Source: Staphylococcus simiae (GTDB lineage Bacteria; Bacillota; Bacilli; Staphylococcales; Staphylococcaceae). Taken from it: 43,087 nucleotides of DNA. Numbering within the stretch: the stretch's first letter is position 1; each line of letters opens with the position of its first letter. A model generated the notes under the pieces. It worked only from the letters and a program-made list of their open reading frames with translations, was not told where the DNA came from and did not search any database. The stretch covers positions 1-43,087 of the forward strand of contig NZ_PPQR01000054.1 in the NCBI RefSeq assembly GCF_002902085.1. The letters are read 5' to 3'. Shown here piece after piece: positions 25,835 through 36,072 of this stretch. Position numbers and translations under genes: made by a program.

Positions 25835-28800
25835 GTGGTTGCTTATTTAAATATACATTCGGCATATGATTTATTAAGCTCTAGTTTAAAGATAGAAGAT
25901 ATTGTTAAAAAAGCAGTGTCTGAAGATGTTAGTGCTATTGCGTTGACTGATACCAATGTGTTGTATGGCTATCCGCAATTTTATGATGCATGCTTAGCAC
26001 ATAACATTAAACCTATTTTCGGGATGACACTTTATGTAACTAATGGTTTAGACTATATAGAAACAGTAGTTCTAGCTAGAAATAATGATGGCTTACAAGC
26101 ATTATTTCAATTATCATCTGAAATTAAAATGAATCAACTTGAAAATGTACAATGTGATTTATTACAGCGCTATAATGAAAACCTGATAATGATTTTTAAG
26201 CATGTCGAACCACAGCATAAAGCTATCGTGGAAGAATTTAAGAACCATCCATATGTTTATTTAGATCATCATAGTATATCAATGGATCAAATACAGCATA
26301 CATGGCTACAGTCAATCAGATACTTAACTTTAAATGATGCAGATACACTGGCAGCAATGTCTGCAATAAAGAATAATCAAAAATTGGATTTAATTCATAA
26401 ACCTAAAGACTATGGTGAGCATTTTATTACTAAAAATGAGAGACAAGATGATTCTATAAATCAAAGTTTCGTAGAAGAAACTGATAAAATTGCACAGCTT
26501 TGCAATGCCGAGTTAAAATATCATCAATCACTTTTACCTCAATATCAAACACCTGAGGGACAACCTTCAAAAGACTATTTGTGGGGCTTATTAGTTAAAC
26601 AACTAGAAAAATTAAATCTACAACAAGAACAATATCAACAACGATTAACATATGAATATCAAATTATTACGGATATGGGCTTTGAAGATTATTTCTTAAT
26701 AGTAAGTGATTTAATACATTATGCTAAAACACATGATGTTATGGTAGGTCCTGGTAGGGGTTCATCTGCAGGCTCACTAGTGAGTTATTTATTAGGAATT
26801 ACAACTATTGATCCAATCAAATTCAATTTGCTATTTGAAAGATTTTTAAATCCAGAGCGTGTAACTATGCCAGATATCGATATAGATTTTGAAGATACAC
26901 GACGTGAAAAAGTCATACAGTATGTTCAACAAAAATACGGATCTTTGCATGTTTCAGGAATAGTGACATTTGGACACTTATTAGCTAAAGCAGTTGCTAG
27001 AGATGTTGGTAGAATTATGGGCTTTGATGATGTTACTTTAAATGAAATTTCCAGTTTGATACCACAAAAATTAGGAATAACTTTAGATGAAGCATATCAA
27101 AATGAAAAATTTAAAAATTTTGTCCATCGTAATCACCGTCATGAACGTTGGTTTGATTTAAGTAAAAAATTAGAAGGTTTGCCAAGGCATACATCTACGC
27201 ATGCAGCTGGAATTATTATTAATGATCAGCCTTTATATGATTATGTTCCGTTAACTCAAGGTGATACTGGGCTTTTGACACAGTGGACTATGACCGAAGA
27301 TGAAAAAATTGGGCTACTAAAAATTGATTTCTTAGGTTTAAGAAATTTATCAATTATTCACCAAATCATTAATCAAGTCAAAAGAGATTTAGATATCCAT
27401 ATTGATATTGAAAAAATACCATTAGATGATCCAAAAGTCTTTGAATTACTATCGAAAGGAGATACGACAGGTATTTTCCAATTAGAATCCGATGGTGTTA
27501 GAAATGTACTAAAAAGATTAAAACCAGAACATTTTGAAGATATTGTTGCTGTTACATCATTATATCGTCCAGGTCCAATGGAAGAAATCCCAACATATAT
27601 TAGTAGACGTCATGACCCATCAAAAGTTCAATATTTACATCCTGACTTACAGCCTATTTTAAAAAATACTTATGGTGTTATTATTTATCAAGAGCAGATT
27701 ATGCAGATAGCTAGTAAGTTTGCTAATTTTAGTTATGGTGAAGCGGATATATTAAGACGTGCGATGAGTAAAAAAAATAGAGCAGTATTAGAAAGTGAAC
27801 GACAACATTTTATTGAAGGTGCCATCGCTAATGGTTATAGTGAAGCGATAAGTACACAAATCTTTGACTTAATTTTAAAATTTGCTGATTATGGTTTCCC
27901 TAGAGCGCATGCGGTAAGCTATTCAAAAATTGCTTATATTATGACATATTTGAAAGTAAGATTCCCAAATTATTTTTATGCAAATATTTTAAGTAATGTG
28001 ATTGGTGCAGATAAAAAGACAGCTCAAATAATAGAAGAAGCTAAGCAACAAAATATAAAAATATTACCACCGAACATTAATGAGAGTCATTGGTTTTATA
28101 AAGCAACACCAAAAGGCATATTCCTGTCATTAGGAGCAATTAAAGGTGTCGGTTACCAAAGTGTTAAAGTAATTGTAGACGAACGTTATCAAAATGGTAA
28201 ATTTAAGGATTTTTTTGATTTTACAAGACGTATTCCTAAACGTGTTAAGACTAAGAAATTGTTAGAAGCTTTAATTTTGGTAGGCGCGTTTGATAATTTT
28301 AACAAGACACGTGCAACGCTATTACATGCCATTGATCAAGTTATGGATGATGTCTTAAATATTGAACAAGAAAATTTATTATTTGATATGTTAACACCCA
28401 AAGAAGTTTATGAAGAAAAAGAAGAATTATCTGATGGTTTGATAAGTCAATTCGAAAAGGAATATTTAGGATTCTATATTTCTAAACATCCTGTTGAAAA
28501 AATGTTCGAAAAGAAACAATATTTAACTATATACAAGTTAGCAAATGCTAAAAACTATCATCCTATTTTAGTGCAATTTGATAATATCAAACAAATTCGT
28601 ACTAAAAATGGTCAAAATATGGCCTTTGTGACGCTTAATGATGGCAGACAAATAATGGATGGGGTTATTTTCCCTGATAAATATAAAAAGTATGAAACAG
28701 AATTATCACAACATGCTTATTATATTATTAGTGGTAAATTTGATGTGCGAAATCAACAAAGACAATTTATTATCAATGATATAATGCAACTTGATCTTTA

Positions 28801-29032
28801 TGAAGAACAAAAAAGATTATCAACTAAACAAATTGTAATTCGAACAAAAGAAAATATAGATGAATTTAAAGAGATGATATATAACCAGAAGCAACATCAA
28901 ATTGATATAGAAATATTGTTTTATGATGAAACAACAAATAATATGATACCTATTGGATATATTAATCAAAAAGAGAGTCGCTTAGATGAGTTTATTCAAT
29001 CGTTCAAGCCTACAGATATTAGACTTATATAA
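25835..29032 (+). CDS. dnaE: DNA polymerase III alpha subunit DnaE
   Basis: This is the C-family replicative polymerase that works with PolC in low-GC Gram-positives, mainly in primer extension on the lagging strand. It has 1065 residues. An N-terminal PHP domain (1-200) begins YLNIHSAYDLL, with Asn in place of the first His of the usual HXH. The palm shows GPGRGSSAGSLVSYLLGIT and the catalytic aspartates in MPDIDIDFED. Next are fingers and a helix-hairpin-helix region (LSLGAIKGVGYQSVK), and a C-terminal OB fold (near IRTKNGQNMAFVTL). No proofreading exonuclease domain is inserted. A GTG start is supported by AAAGGAG. Confidence 0.96.
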   Translation: MVAYLNIHSAYDLLSSSLKIEDIVKKAVSEDVSAIALTDTNVLYGYPQFYDACLAHNIKPIFGMTLYVTNGLDYIETVVLARNNDGLQALFQLSSEIKMNQLENVQCDLLQRYNENLIMIFKHVEPQHKAIVEEFKNHPYVYLDHHSISMDQIQHTWLQSIRYLTLNDADTLAAMSAIKNNQKLDLIHKPKDYGEHFITKNERQDDSINQSFVEETDKIAQLCNAELKYHQSLLPQYQTPEGQPSKDYLWGLLVKQLEKLNLQQEQYQQRLTYEYQIITDMGFEDYFLIVSDLIHYAKTHDVMVGPGRGSSAGSLVSYLLGITTIDPIKFNLLFERFLNPERVTMPDIDIDFEDTRREKVIQYVQQKYGSLHVSGIVTFGHLLAKAVARDVGRIMGFDDVTLNEISSLIPQKLGITLDEAYQNEKFKNFVHRNHRHERWFDLSKKLEGLPRHTSTHAAGIIINDQPLYDYVPLTQGDTGLLTQWTMTEDEKIGLLKIDFLGLRNLSIIHQIINQVKRDLDIHIDIEKIPLDDPKVFELLSKGDTTGIFQLESDGVRNVLKRLKPEHFEDIVAVTSLYRPGPMEEIPTYISRRHDPSKVQYLHPDLQPILKNTYGVIIYQEQIMQIASKFANFSYGEADILRRAMSKKNRAVLESERQHFIEGAIANGYSEAISTQIFDLILKFADYGFPRAHAVSYSKIAYIMTYLKVRFPNYFYANILSNVIGADKKTAQIIEEAKQQNIKILPPNINESHWFYKATPKGIFLSLGAIKGVGYQSVKVIVDERYQNGKFKDFFDFTRRIPKRVKTKKLLEALILVGAFDNFNKTRATLLHAIDQVMDDVLNIEQENLLFDMLTPKEVYEEKEELSDGLISQFEKEYLGFYISKHPVEKMFEKKQYLTIYKLANAKNYHPILVQFDNIKQIRTKNGQNMAFVTLNDGRQIMDGVIFPDKYKKYETELSQHAYYIISGKFDVRNQQRQFIINDIMQLDLYEEQKRLSTKQIVIRTKENIDEFKEMIYNQKQHQIDIEILFYDETTNNMIPIGYINQKESRLDEFIQSFKPTDIRLI

Positions 29033-29061
29033 CTTTTATCAAATAAAAAATTATGATATAG

Positions 29062-29101
29062 TAAACTGATGGTTAGATATTATTAACTATCAGTTTATTT
29101 T
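29062..29101 (+). terminator. dnaE terminator
   Basis: TAAACTGATGGTTA (29062-29075) pairs with TAACTATCAGTTTA (29084-29097), with one G-T pair, then TTTT. The MITE copy 2 is inserted directly in its T tract. Confidence 0.7.
29094..29101. repeat. Target-site duplication, left (copy 2)
   Basis: TTTATTTT abuts the GGTTCTCT end and is repeated at 29278-29285. The left copy is also the T tract of the dnaE terminator. Confidence 0.65.
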
Positions 29102-29277
29102 GGTTCTCTATTTTTAAGACTGATAAATAAAAAATGAATAATTTTAAAATGAAAATTAATTTGAAGCCGAGACTCCTGAGGGAGCAGTGCTAGTCGAAGA
29201 CTACAGGCTGAGACAGCACCCTAGGAAAGCGAGGCTTGAAAATTTAATTATGTATCAGTCCGATTTGTTAGAGAACC
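29102..29277 (-). mobile_element. MITE-like element, copy 2 (empty, no STAR units)
   Basis: This 176-bp element begins GGTTCTCTATTTTTAAGAC and ends ATTTGTTAGAGAACC. It is the reverse complement of the non-STAR parts of 11848-12138 at high identity. An exact 8-bp direct repeat TTTATTTT flanks it (29094-29101 and 29278-29285). The interior (GAAGCCGAGACTCCTGAGG ... CCTAGGAAAGCGAGGCTT) is GC-rich and self-complementary (GTGCT/AGCAC, TAGTC/GACTA). From memory it resembles structured repeats common in Bacillus genomes, which I cannot confirm here. A reading frame at 29187-29447 that starts inside it is not a gene. Confidence 0.8.
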
Positions 29278-29285
29278 TTTATTTT
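29278..29285. repeat. Target-site duplication, right (copy 2)
   Basis: TTTATTTT directly follows AGAGAACC and matches 29094-29101. Confidence 0.65.
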
Positions 29286-29559
29286 TATATTGTTTTTTAT
29301 TCTTATTATTTTTATGTCTGCTTAGTTCATTTAAGTATTTACATAACAATAATTAGCACAAAAAGCGCAATCAAGTTAATATATTGTATGCAAAAAAATT
29401 ATGATTTAGTATTCAAAAGCAAAATATGTCCATATATTTACTATTAACATTTAAAGTCTAACTTATTTATAAGACTAACCCATTTTTTACCTTTTATGAT
29501 GTAATGAGTTTTAAAATAATAATTTTTTACAAATAAATATCAAAATAGGGGCTGTTGAC
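29286..29559. other. AT-rich upstream region of malic enzyme
   Basis: I see no gene, strong hairpin or clear repeat here. It must contain the malic enzyme promoter, but no convincing -35/-10 pair stands out. A GGGGCTG Shine-Dalgarno lies just before the ATG at 29560. Confidence 0.4.
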
Positions 29560-30789
29560 ATGTCATTAAAAGATGAAGCATTAGAAATGCATAAACGTAA
29601 TCAAGGTAAATTAGAAGTAAAACCTAACGTGAAAGTGACTAATAAAGAAGAATTAAGTTTAGCTTATTCTCCAGGTGTTGCCGAACCATGTAAAGCAATT
29701 TATGAGGATCCACGTAAAGTTTATGACTATACAATAAAAGGTAACACAGTTGCTGTTATTACTGATGGAACTGCTGTTTTAGGCTTAGGTAATATCGGTC
29801 CGGAAGCAAGTATTCCAGTTATGGAAGGTAAAGCAGTATTATTTAAAAGCTTTGCTGGGATTAATGGTGTTCCTATTGCATTGGATACTACTGATACAGA
29901 AGAAATTATCAACACAGTGAAATTATTACAACCTAATTATGGTGGAATTAATTTAGAAGATATTTCTGCACCTAGATGTTTTGAAATCGAAGAAAGATTA
30001 AAAAAAGAAACAAATATTCCAGTCTTTCACGATGATCAACATGGTACAGCAATAGTGACTATGGCAGGTTTAATTAATGCATTAAGAGTTGTTAATAAAG
30101 ATCTATCAGAAATTAAAGTGGTCTTAAATGGTGCTGGTGCAGCAGGTATTGCTATAGTGAAACTTTTATATTCATATGGTGTAAGGAATATGATTATGTG
30201 TGATTCAAGAGGTGCGATATTTGAAGGTCGCTCTTATGGTATGAATGAAACCAAAGATGTAGTAGCAAAATGGACAAACAAAGATAAAATTGAAGGTTCA
30301 TTAGAGCATGTGATTAAAGATGCAGATGTATTTATTGGTGTATCTGTTGCTAATGCATTATCACAGGAGATGGTCAGAAATATGGCAACTAATCCAATTA
30401 TCTTTGCGATGGCAAATCCTAATCCTGAAATAAATCCGGATGATGCTAAAGAAGCAGGCGCTAAAGTTATAGGTACAGGACGTTCAGATTATCCGAACCA
30501 AATAAATAATGTACTTGCTTTCCCAGGTATTTTTAGAGGTGCTTTAGAAGTCGAAGCAACGCATATTAATGAAGACATGAAAAAAGCGGCAGTTGAAGCT
30601 ATTGCAGATTTAATAAATAGTAGCGAATTAAATGAAGATTATTGTATACCGGGACCATTTGATAAACGTGTTGCACCATCAGTAGCTCGCAATGTTGCTA
30701 AAGCAGCTATGGAATCTGGTGTCGCTAGAATTGAAGTGGACCCACAAGATGTGTATGATAAAACAATAAAATTAACAGATTTACAATAG
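29560..30789 (+). CDS. NAD(P)-dependent malic enzyme (oxaloacetate-decarboxylating)
   Basis: This enzyme oxidatively decarboxylates malate to pyruvate. The 409 residues are the short bacterial type. The catalytic tyrosine is in [11 protein letters not shown], the lysine and aspartate in [14 protein letters not shown] and the metal site in FHDDQHGTA. The Rossmann motif is [16 protein letters not shown], and MANPNPEI follows. It is upstream of accD-accA-pfkA-pyk, the same order as Bacillus ytsJ, and can supply pyruvate and reducing power near the fatty-acid pathway. NAD versus NADP preference cannot be read with certainty. Confidence 0.92.
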   Translation: MSLKDEALEMHKRNQGKLEVKPNVKVTNKEELSLAYSPGVAEPCKAIYEDPRKVYDYTIKGNTVAVITDGTAVLGLGNIGPEASIPVMEGKAVLFKSFAGINGVPIALDTTDTEEIINTVKLLQPNYGGINLEDISAPRCFEIEERLKKETNIPVFHDDQHGTAIVTMAGLINALRVVNKDLSEIKVVLNGAGAAGIAIVKLLYSYGVRNMIMCDSRGAIFEGRSYGMNETKDVVAKWTNKDKIEGSLEHVIKDADVFIGVSVANALSQEMVRNMATNPIIFAMANPNPEINPDDAKEAGAKVIGTGRSDYPNQINNVLAFPGIFRGALEVEATHINEDMKKAAVEAIADLINSSELNEDYCIPGPFDKRVAPSVARNVAKAAMESGVARIEVDPQDVYDKTIKLTDLQ

Positions 30790-30919
30790 ATTAAGTTTAG
30801 TTTTACTAAGAAGTCTATATTTTAATTTGTCATAATCAGAGTTGATAAAGTGGTAATTATAAAAATTTGTCCTTTGATGCTCTATATGGTTAGAACAGAG
30901 GTTATTTGGAGGTTTACCT

Positions 30920-31777
30920 ATGTTTAAAGATTTTTTTAATCGAACAAAGAAGAAGAAATATCTTACGGTGCAAGACTCTAAGAACAACGAAGTGCCAGCA
31001 GGTATTATGACTAAGTGTCCTAATTGTAAAAAAATAATGTACACAAAAGAATTAGCTGAAAATTTAAATGTGTGCTTTAACTGTGATCATCATATTGCTT
31101 TAACAGCAGATAAACGTATAGAAGCAATTTCAGATGAAGGAACATTTACAGAATTCGATAAGGGAATGACCTCTGCGAATCCATTAGATTTTCCTAGCTA
31201 TTTAGAAAAAATTGAAAAAGACCAACAAAAAACTGGACTTAATGAAGCGGTTATCACCGGTACAGCAGAGTTAGATGGTATAAAATATGGCGTTGCAGTT
31301 ATGGATTCACGTTTTAGAATGGGAAGTATGGGTTCTGTTATCGGTGAGAAGATTTGTCGTATTATAGATTACTGTACGGAACATCGTTTACCATTTATTT
31401 TATTTTCAGCTAGTGGTGGTGCGCGGATGCAGGAAGGGATTATATCTCTAATGCAAATGGGTAAAACAAGTGTTTCTTTAAAACGTCATTCAGATGCTGG
31501 TTTATTATATATTTCTTATTTAACAAACCCGACAACGGGTGGTGTATCAGCAAGTTTTGCTTCAGTCGGAGATATTAATTTAAGTGAACCGAAAGCATTA
31601 ATTGGCTTTGCAGGTCGTCGCGTTATTGAACAAACAATCAATGAAAAATTACCGGATGATTTTCAAACTGCAGAATTCTTATTAGAGCATGGTCAATTAG
31701 ATAAAGTAGTTCATCGTAAAGAAATGCGCAAAACTTTATCACAAATTCTTAAAATACATCAAGGGGTGAGTAAATAA
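30920..31777 (+). CDS. accD: Acetyl-CoA carboxylase carboxyltransferase subunit beta
   Basis: This half of the carboxyltransferase transfers the carboxyl group from biotin carrier protein to acetyl-CoA to make malonyl-CoA. The 285 residues carry an N-terminal zinc ribbon with four cysteines (KCPNCKK ... NVCFNCDHH, residues about 33-55). The crotonase-like core follows, with [10 protein letters not shown] and [16 protein letters not shown] precedes the ATG. The stop overlaps the accA start by one base (TAATG), ensuring coupled synthesis of the two subunits. Confidence 0.96.
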   Translation: MFKDFFNRTKKKKYLTVQDSKNNEVPAGIMTKCPNCKKIMYTKELAENLNVCFNCDHHIALTADKRIEAISDEGTFTEFDKGMTSANPLDFPSYLEKIEKDQQKTGLNEAVITGTAELDGIKYGVAVMDSRFRMGSMGSVIGEKICRIIDYCTEHRLPFILFSASGGARMQEGIISLMQMGKTSVSLKRHSDAGLLYISYLTNPTTGGVSASFASVGDINLSEPKALIGFAGRRVIEQTINEKLPDDFQTAEFLLEHGQLDKVVHRKEMRKTLSQILKIHQGVSK

Positions 31778-32721
31778 TGTTAGATTTTGAAAAACCACTT
31801 TATGAAATTAGACATAAAATTGACTCATTAAAAGAATCCCAAGAAAAAAATGATGTTGATTTACAAGAAGAAATTGACATGTTAGAAACATCTTTAGAAA
31901 GAGAAACTAAAAAAATATATACTAATTTAAAACCATGGGATCGTGTACAAATCGCGCGTTTACAAGAAAGACCTACCTCATTAGATTATATTCCATATAT
32001 ATTTGATTCGTTTATGGAATTACACGGAGATAGAAACTTTAGAGATGACCCAGCTATGATTGGTGGTATCGGTTTTTTAAACGGTCAAGCAGTGACTGTC
32101 GTAGGACAACAGCGTGGTAAAGATACTAAAGATAATATTTATCGAAACTTTGGTATGGCTCACCCTGAAGGATATAGAAAAGCTTTGCGTCTAATGAAAC
32201 AAGCTGAAAAATTTAATAGACCAATATTTACTTTTATAGATACAAAAGGTGCTTATCCAGGTAAAGCTGCTGAAGAACGTGGTCAAAGTGAATCTATCGC
32301 TACAAATCTTGTAGAAATGGCATCGTTAACAGTACCTGTGATTGCAATTGTAATCGGTGAAGGTGGAAGTGGAGGCGCACTTGGCATTGGTATTGCCAAT
32401 AGAGTGTTAATGCTAGAAAATAGTACATATTCTGTTATTTCACCTGAAGGTGCTGCAGCATTATTATGGAAAGATAGTAATCTTGCTAAAATAGCAGCTG
32501 AAACCATGAAAATCACGGCTAATGATATTAAACAATTAGGTATTATCGATCAAGTTATTAATGAACCTATTGGTGGTGCCCATAAAGATGTTGAAACTCA
32601 AGCTTTAGCTATTAAAGATGCTTTTGTAAAACAATTAGCTGAATTACAACAATTTTCTGCAGAAGAAGTTGCTCAAGATCGTTTTGATAAATTTAGAAAT
32701 ATAGGTTCATATATTGAATAA
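31777..32721 (+). CDS. accA: Acetyl-CoA carboxylase carboxyltransferase subunit alpha
   Basis: This is the partner of AccD in the alpha2beta2 carboxyltransferase. The 314 residues begin with a helical region ([17 protein letters not shown]). The core shows [38 protein letters not shown] and [14 protein letters not shown], as in other AccA proteins. Its start shares one base with the accD stop. A terminator follows 10 nt after the stop, so accDA is separated from pfkA-pyk. Confidence 0.96.
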   Translation: MLDFEKPLYEIRHKIDSLKESQEKNDVDLQEEIDMLETSLERETKKIYTNLKPWDRVQIARLQERPTSLDYIPYIFDSFMELHGDRNFRDDPAMIGGIGFLNGQAVTVVGQQRGKDTKDNIYRNFGMAHPEGYRKALRLMKQAEKFNRPIFTFIDTKGAYPGKAAEERGQSESIATNLVEMASLTVPVIAIVIGEGGSGGALGIGIANRVLMLENSTYSVISPEGAAALLWKDSNLAKIAAETMKITANDIKQLGIIDQVINEPIGGAHKDVETQALAIKDAFVKQLAELQQFSAEEVAQDRFDKFRNIGSYIE

Positions 32722-32731
32722 ATAATCATAG

Positions 32732-32770
32732 AGATTAGTAGTCGTGTTATTGATTACTAATCTTTTTTAT
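32732..32770 (+). terminator. accDA terminator
   Basis: AGATTAGTAGTC (32732-32743) pairs with GATTACTAATCT (32752-32763), with one mismatch, and T6 follows. Confidence 0.8.
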
Positions 32771-32793
32771 GTTGTTAAAATAATTTTCAATAT

Positions 32794-32813
32794 TTAAAAC
32801 GTTTACATTGACA
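32794..32813 (+). promoter_or_regulatory. Candidate cre site and -35 of pfkA-pyk
   Basis: TTAAAACGTTTACAT (32794-32808) reads ATGTAAACGTTTTAA on the minus strand, matching the cre consensus WTGNAANCGNWNNCW at all but one defined position. It overlaps a consensus -35, TTGACA (32808-32813). The -10 is less clear; TGGAAT lies 17 bp further on. Confidence 0.55.
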
Positions 32814-32898
32814 CAATATATTTCTTTTGATGGAATGGTGTAATAATTTATGGTAATTTAGAGTTAAAGATAAATCTGTTATAGAAAGGTATGTCGTC

Positions 32899-33867
32899 AT
32901 GAAAAAAATTGCAGTTTTAACAAGTGGTGGAGATTCACCAGGAATGAATGCTGCCATTAGAGCAGTAGTTCGTACAGCAATTTATAATGAAATCGAAGTT
33001 TACGGAGTATATCATGGATATCAAGGTTTATTAGACGATGATATTCATAAACTTGAACTTGGCTCTGTTGGAGATACAATCCAACGAGGTGGAACATTCT
33101 TATATTCAGCAAGATGTCTAGAATTTAAAAAGCCAGAAGTGCGTCAAATTGCTATTAACAATTTACGTAAACGTGACATTGAGGGTCTTGTAGTTATTGG
33201 TGGGGATGGTAGTTATCGAGGCGCTCAATTAATCAGTCAAGAGTGCAAAGAAATTCAAACAATTGGTATTCCTGGTACTATTGATAATGACATTAATGGT
33301 ACTGATTTTACAATTGGATTTGACACTGCCTTAAATACTATTATTGACTTAGTAGATAAAATCAGAGACACAGCATCAAGTCATGCAAGAACGTTCATTA
33401 TTGAAGCAATGGGAAGAGACTGTGGAGATTTAGCATTATGGGCTGGACTTTCAGTAGGAGCTGAAACAATAATGGTTCCTGAAGTTAAGACTGATCTTAA
33501 AGATGTTGCTGAAAAAATTGAACAAGGTATTAAACGAGGTAAAAAGCATTCGATTGTGTTAGTAGCAGAAGGTGTTATGACAGCTCAAGAATGTTCAAAT
33601 GAACTAGCTAAATTCATTAATATCGATACACGAGTATCAGTATTAGGCCACATTCAACGTGGTGGTAGTCCAACTGGCGCAGATAGAGTATTAGCATCAC
33701 GACTTGGTGGGTATGCAGTTGAATTATTAATGAATGGTGAAACTGCTAAAGGTGTTGGTATTAAAAATAATAAAGTAATTGCAACACCGTTTGATGACAT
33801 CTTTGATGGTAATGATCATAAATTTGATTTAGACTTATACGAATTAGCTAAAAAATTGTCTATATAA
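32899..33867 (+). CDS. pfkA: ATP-dependent 6-phosphofructokinase
   Basis: PfkA phosphorylates fructose-6-phosphate to fructose-1,6-bisphosphate, the committed step of glycolysis. The 322 residues have [16 protein letters not shown] (ATP site) at the N-terminus, [10 protein letters not shown], the catalytic [13 protein letters not shown], and [14 protein letters not shown] (fructose-6-phosphate and effector site). AGAAAGG precedes the ATG. It forms an operon with pyk, whose start lies 21 nt after its stop. Confidence 0.97.
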   Translation: MKKIAVLTSGGDSPGMNAAIRAVVRTAIYNEIEVYGVYHGYQGLLDDDIHKLELGSVGDTIQRGGTFLYSARCLEFKKPEVRQIAINNLRKRDIEGLVVIGGDGSYRGAQLISQECKEIQTIGIPGTIDNDINGTDFTIGFDTALNTIIDLVDKIRDTASSHARTFIIEAMGRDCGDLALWAGLSVGAETIMVPEVKTDLKDVAEKIEQGIKRGKKHSIVLVAEGVMTAQECSNELAKFINIDTRVSVLGHIQRGGSPTGADRVLASRLGGYAVELLMNGETAKGVGIKNNKVIATPFDDIFDGNDHKFDLDLYELAKKLSI

Positions 33868-33888
33868 AATCTCAGGAGGAATTTAGTA

Positions 33889-35646
33889 ATGAGAAAAACT
33901 AAAATTGTATGTACTATAGGACCAGCTTCAGAATCAGAAGAAATGATTGAAAAATTAATTAATGCAGGTATGAACGTAGCACGTTTAAACTTTTCACATG
34001 GTAGTCATGAAGAACATAAAGGTAGAATTGACACTATCCGTAAAGTTGCAAAACGTTTAGGAAAAACTGTAGCTATTTTATTAGATACAAAAGGCCCAGA
34101 AATTCGTACCCATAATATGAAAAATGGTGTAATTGAACTTGAACGAGGCAATGAAGTGATTGTTAGCATGAATGAAGTTGAAGGTACACCAGATATGTTC
34201 TCAGTAACATATGAAAATTTAATTAATGATGTTCAAGTGGGATCTTATATTTTACTTGATGATGGCTTAATTGAATTACAAGTTAAAGATATCGATAAAG
34301 CTAAAAAAGAAGTTAAATGTGATATTTTAAATTCAGGAGAGCTTAAAAATAAAAAAGGTGTTAACTTACCAGGAGTAAGTGTAAGCTTACCAGGTATCAC
34401 TGACAAAGATGCTGATGACATTCGCTTTGGTATTAAAGAAAATGTAGACTTTATTGCTGCAAGCTTTGTACGTCGTCCGAGTGATGTACTTGAAATTCGT
34501 GAACTATTAGAAGAGAAAAATGCAAATATCCAAATCTTCCCTAAAATTGAAAACCAAGAAGGTATTGATAATATTGCGGAAATTCTTGAAGTTTCTGATG
34601 GTTTAATGGTTGCTCGTGGTGACATGGGTGTTGAAATTCCACCTGAAAAAGTACCAATGGTTCAAAAAGACTTAATTAGACAATGTAATAAATTAGGTAA
34701 ACCAGTTATTACAGCTACTCAAATGTTAGATTCTATGCAACGTAATCCACGCGCTACACGTGCAGAAGCAAGTGACGTAGCAAATGCTATTTATGATGGT
34801 ACAGATGCTGTTATGCTTTCTGGTGAAACAGCAGCAGGATTATATCCAGAAGAAGCAGTTAAAACTATGAGAAATATTGCTATATCTGCAGAAGCAGCTC
34901 AAGATTATAAAAAATTATTATCTGATCGTACAAAATTAGTAGATACTTCATTAGTAAATGCTATCGGTATTTCAGTAGCACATACAGCATTAAATTTAAA
35001 CGTAAAAGCAATTGTAGCTGCAACTGAAAGTGGTTCAACTGCAAGAACAATCTCTAAATATCGTCCACATTCAGATATTATTGCTGTTACTCCAAATGAA
35101 GAAACAGCACGTCAATGTTCAATCGTATGGGGTGTTCAACCAGTAGTTAAAAAAGGACGTAAGAGCACTGATGCATTATTAAACAATGCCGTTGCAACTG
35201 CTGTTGAAACAGGTAGAGTGTCAAACGGTGACTTAATTATCATTACAGCTGGTGTACCAACTGGCGAAACTGGAACAACTAACATGATGAAAATTCACTT
35301 AGTTGGTGATGAAATTGCTAGTGGTCAAGGGATTGGACGTGGATCAGTAGTAGGTACAACAGTTGTTGCTGAATCTGCTAAAGATTTAGAAGGTAAAGAT
35401 TTAACTGATAAAGTTATCGTTACAAGTTCAGTTGATGAAACATTTGTACCATTTATCGAAAATGCATTAGGCTTAATCACTGAAGAAAATGGTATTACTT
35501 CTCCAAGTGCAATTGTTGGTTTAGAAAAAGGTATTCCTACAATTGTTGGCGTTGAAAAAGCTATTAAAAATATTAAAAATGATATGTTAGTTACAATAGA
35601 TGCTTCTCAAGGTAAGATTTTTGAAGGATATGCAAACGTACTTTAA
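33889..35646 (+). CDS. pyk: Pyruvate kinase
   Basis: This enzyme makes pyruvate and ATP from phosphoenolpyruvate. The 585 residues comprise the usual barrel, B and C domains: [35 protein letters not shown], the active-site [10 protein letters not shown] and [11 protein letters not shown]-terminal extension of about 110 residues (from about [17 protein letters not shown]) resembles the phosphohistidine domain of PEP-utilising enzymes, the normal form in Bacillus and Staphylococcus. AGGAGGA precedes the ATG. It is the second gene of the pfkA operon and ends at a clear terminator. Confidence 0.97.
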   Translation: MRKTKIVCTIGPASESEEMIEKLINAGMNVARLNFSHGSHEEHKGRIDTIRKVAKRLGKTVAILLDTKGPEIRTHNMKNGVIELERGNEVIVSMNEVEGTPDMFSVTYENLINDVQVGSYILLDDGLIELQVKDIDKAKKEVKCDILNSGELKNKKGVNLPGVSVSLPGITDKDADDIRFGIKENVDFIAASFVRRPSDVLEIRELLEEKNANIQIFPKIENQEGIDNIAEILEVSDGLMVARGDMGVEIPPEKVPMVQKDLIRQCNKLGKPVITATQMLDSMQRNPRATRAEASDVANAIYDGTDAVMLSGETAAGLYPEEAVKTMRNIAISAEAAQDYKKLLSDRTKLVDTSLVNAIGISVAHTALNLNVKAIVAATESGSTARTISKYRPHSDIIAVTPNEETARQCSIVWGVQPVVKKGRKSTDALLNNAVATAVETGRVSNGDLIIITAGVPTGETGTTNMMKIHLVGDEIASGQGIGRGSVVGTTVVAESAKDLEGKDLTDKVIVTSSVDETFVPFIENALGLITEENGITSPSAIVGLEKGIPTIVGVEKAIKNIKNDMLVTIDASQGKIFEGYANVL

Positions 35647-35660
35647 TATCAAATAAATTC

Positions 35661-35699
35661 AACCCGATGTTAGCTGTTTATAGCTATCATCGGGTTTTT
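35661..35699 (+). terminator. pfkA-pyk terminator
   Basis: AACCCGATGTTAGCT (35661-35675) pairs with AGCTATCATCGGGTT (35682-35696), followed by T5. Confidence 0.85.
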
Positions 35700-35983
35700 G
35701 TGCTATATGAGAGTAATAAGTTAATGTAATAGATTGTTATAAACCTATCAATGAAGTTCTATATGAGTAGAGATAATTATAATTCCTATTACATATTATG
35801 TGTAAGGCAGTTGTATGAATAAAATATAGATATGATATTATTAAAAATTTAAAACTGTAGATACCTATGCATACTACTAAAAATTTTCATGATGTACTCA
35901 TTTTTATAGGGGAAGAATATAGGTATTACCAATTCCATCATATTGATTATAGAATGATTTCTGTCTTCAATGCTTTAAATAAA
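35700..35983. other. Gene-free AT-rich stretch between pyk and the permease
   Basis: No ORF with a ribosome-binding site is visible on either strand. A plus-strand terminator-like hairpin further right (36031-36071) leaves room for a small plus-strand RNA, but no convincing promoter was found. Confidence 0.35.
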
Positions 35984-36025
35984 TAAAAAACCAATCACAA
36001 TACTTTAACTAAAGTGTGATTGGTA
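35984..36025 (-). terminator. Terminator of the amino-acid permease gene
   Basis: ACCAATCACA (35990-35999) pairs with TGTGATTGGT (36015-36024), with an inner CTTTA/AAAG pairing. On the minus strand it is followed by TTTTTTATTTATTT. Confidence 0.8.
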
Positions 36026-36030
36026 TAGAT

Positions 36031-36072
36031 AAATCAATATACTGTGCTAATTAATAGTATGTTGATTTTTTA
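36031..36072 (+). terminator. Plus-strand terminator-like hairpin
   Basis: AATCAATATACT pairs with AGTATGTTGATT (one mismatch), followed on the plus strand by TTTTTT (to 36071). No plus-strand gene lies just upstream. It may mark the end of an unannotated RNA or only protect the permease 3' end. Confidence 0.45.

Noticed and set aside
29187..29447. 86-codon plus-strand ORF upstream of malic enzyme
   Set aside because: Its first 30 codons are MITE sequence and the remainder is low-complexity AT-rich DNA; there is no ribosome-binding site and no recognisable domain.
34245..34625. 126-codon minus-strand ORF opposite pyk
   Set aside because: It is antisense to conserved pyruvate kinase sequence; serine-rich composition is typical of a shadow frame.
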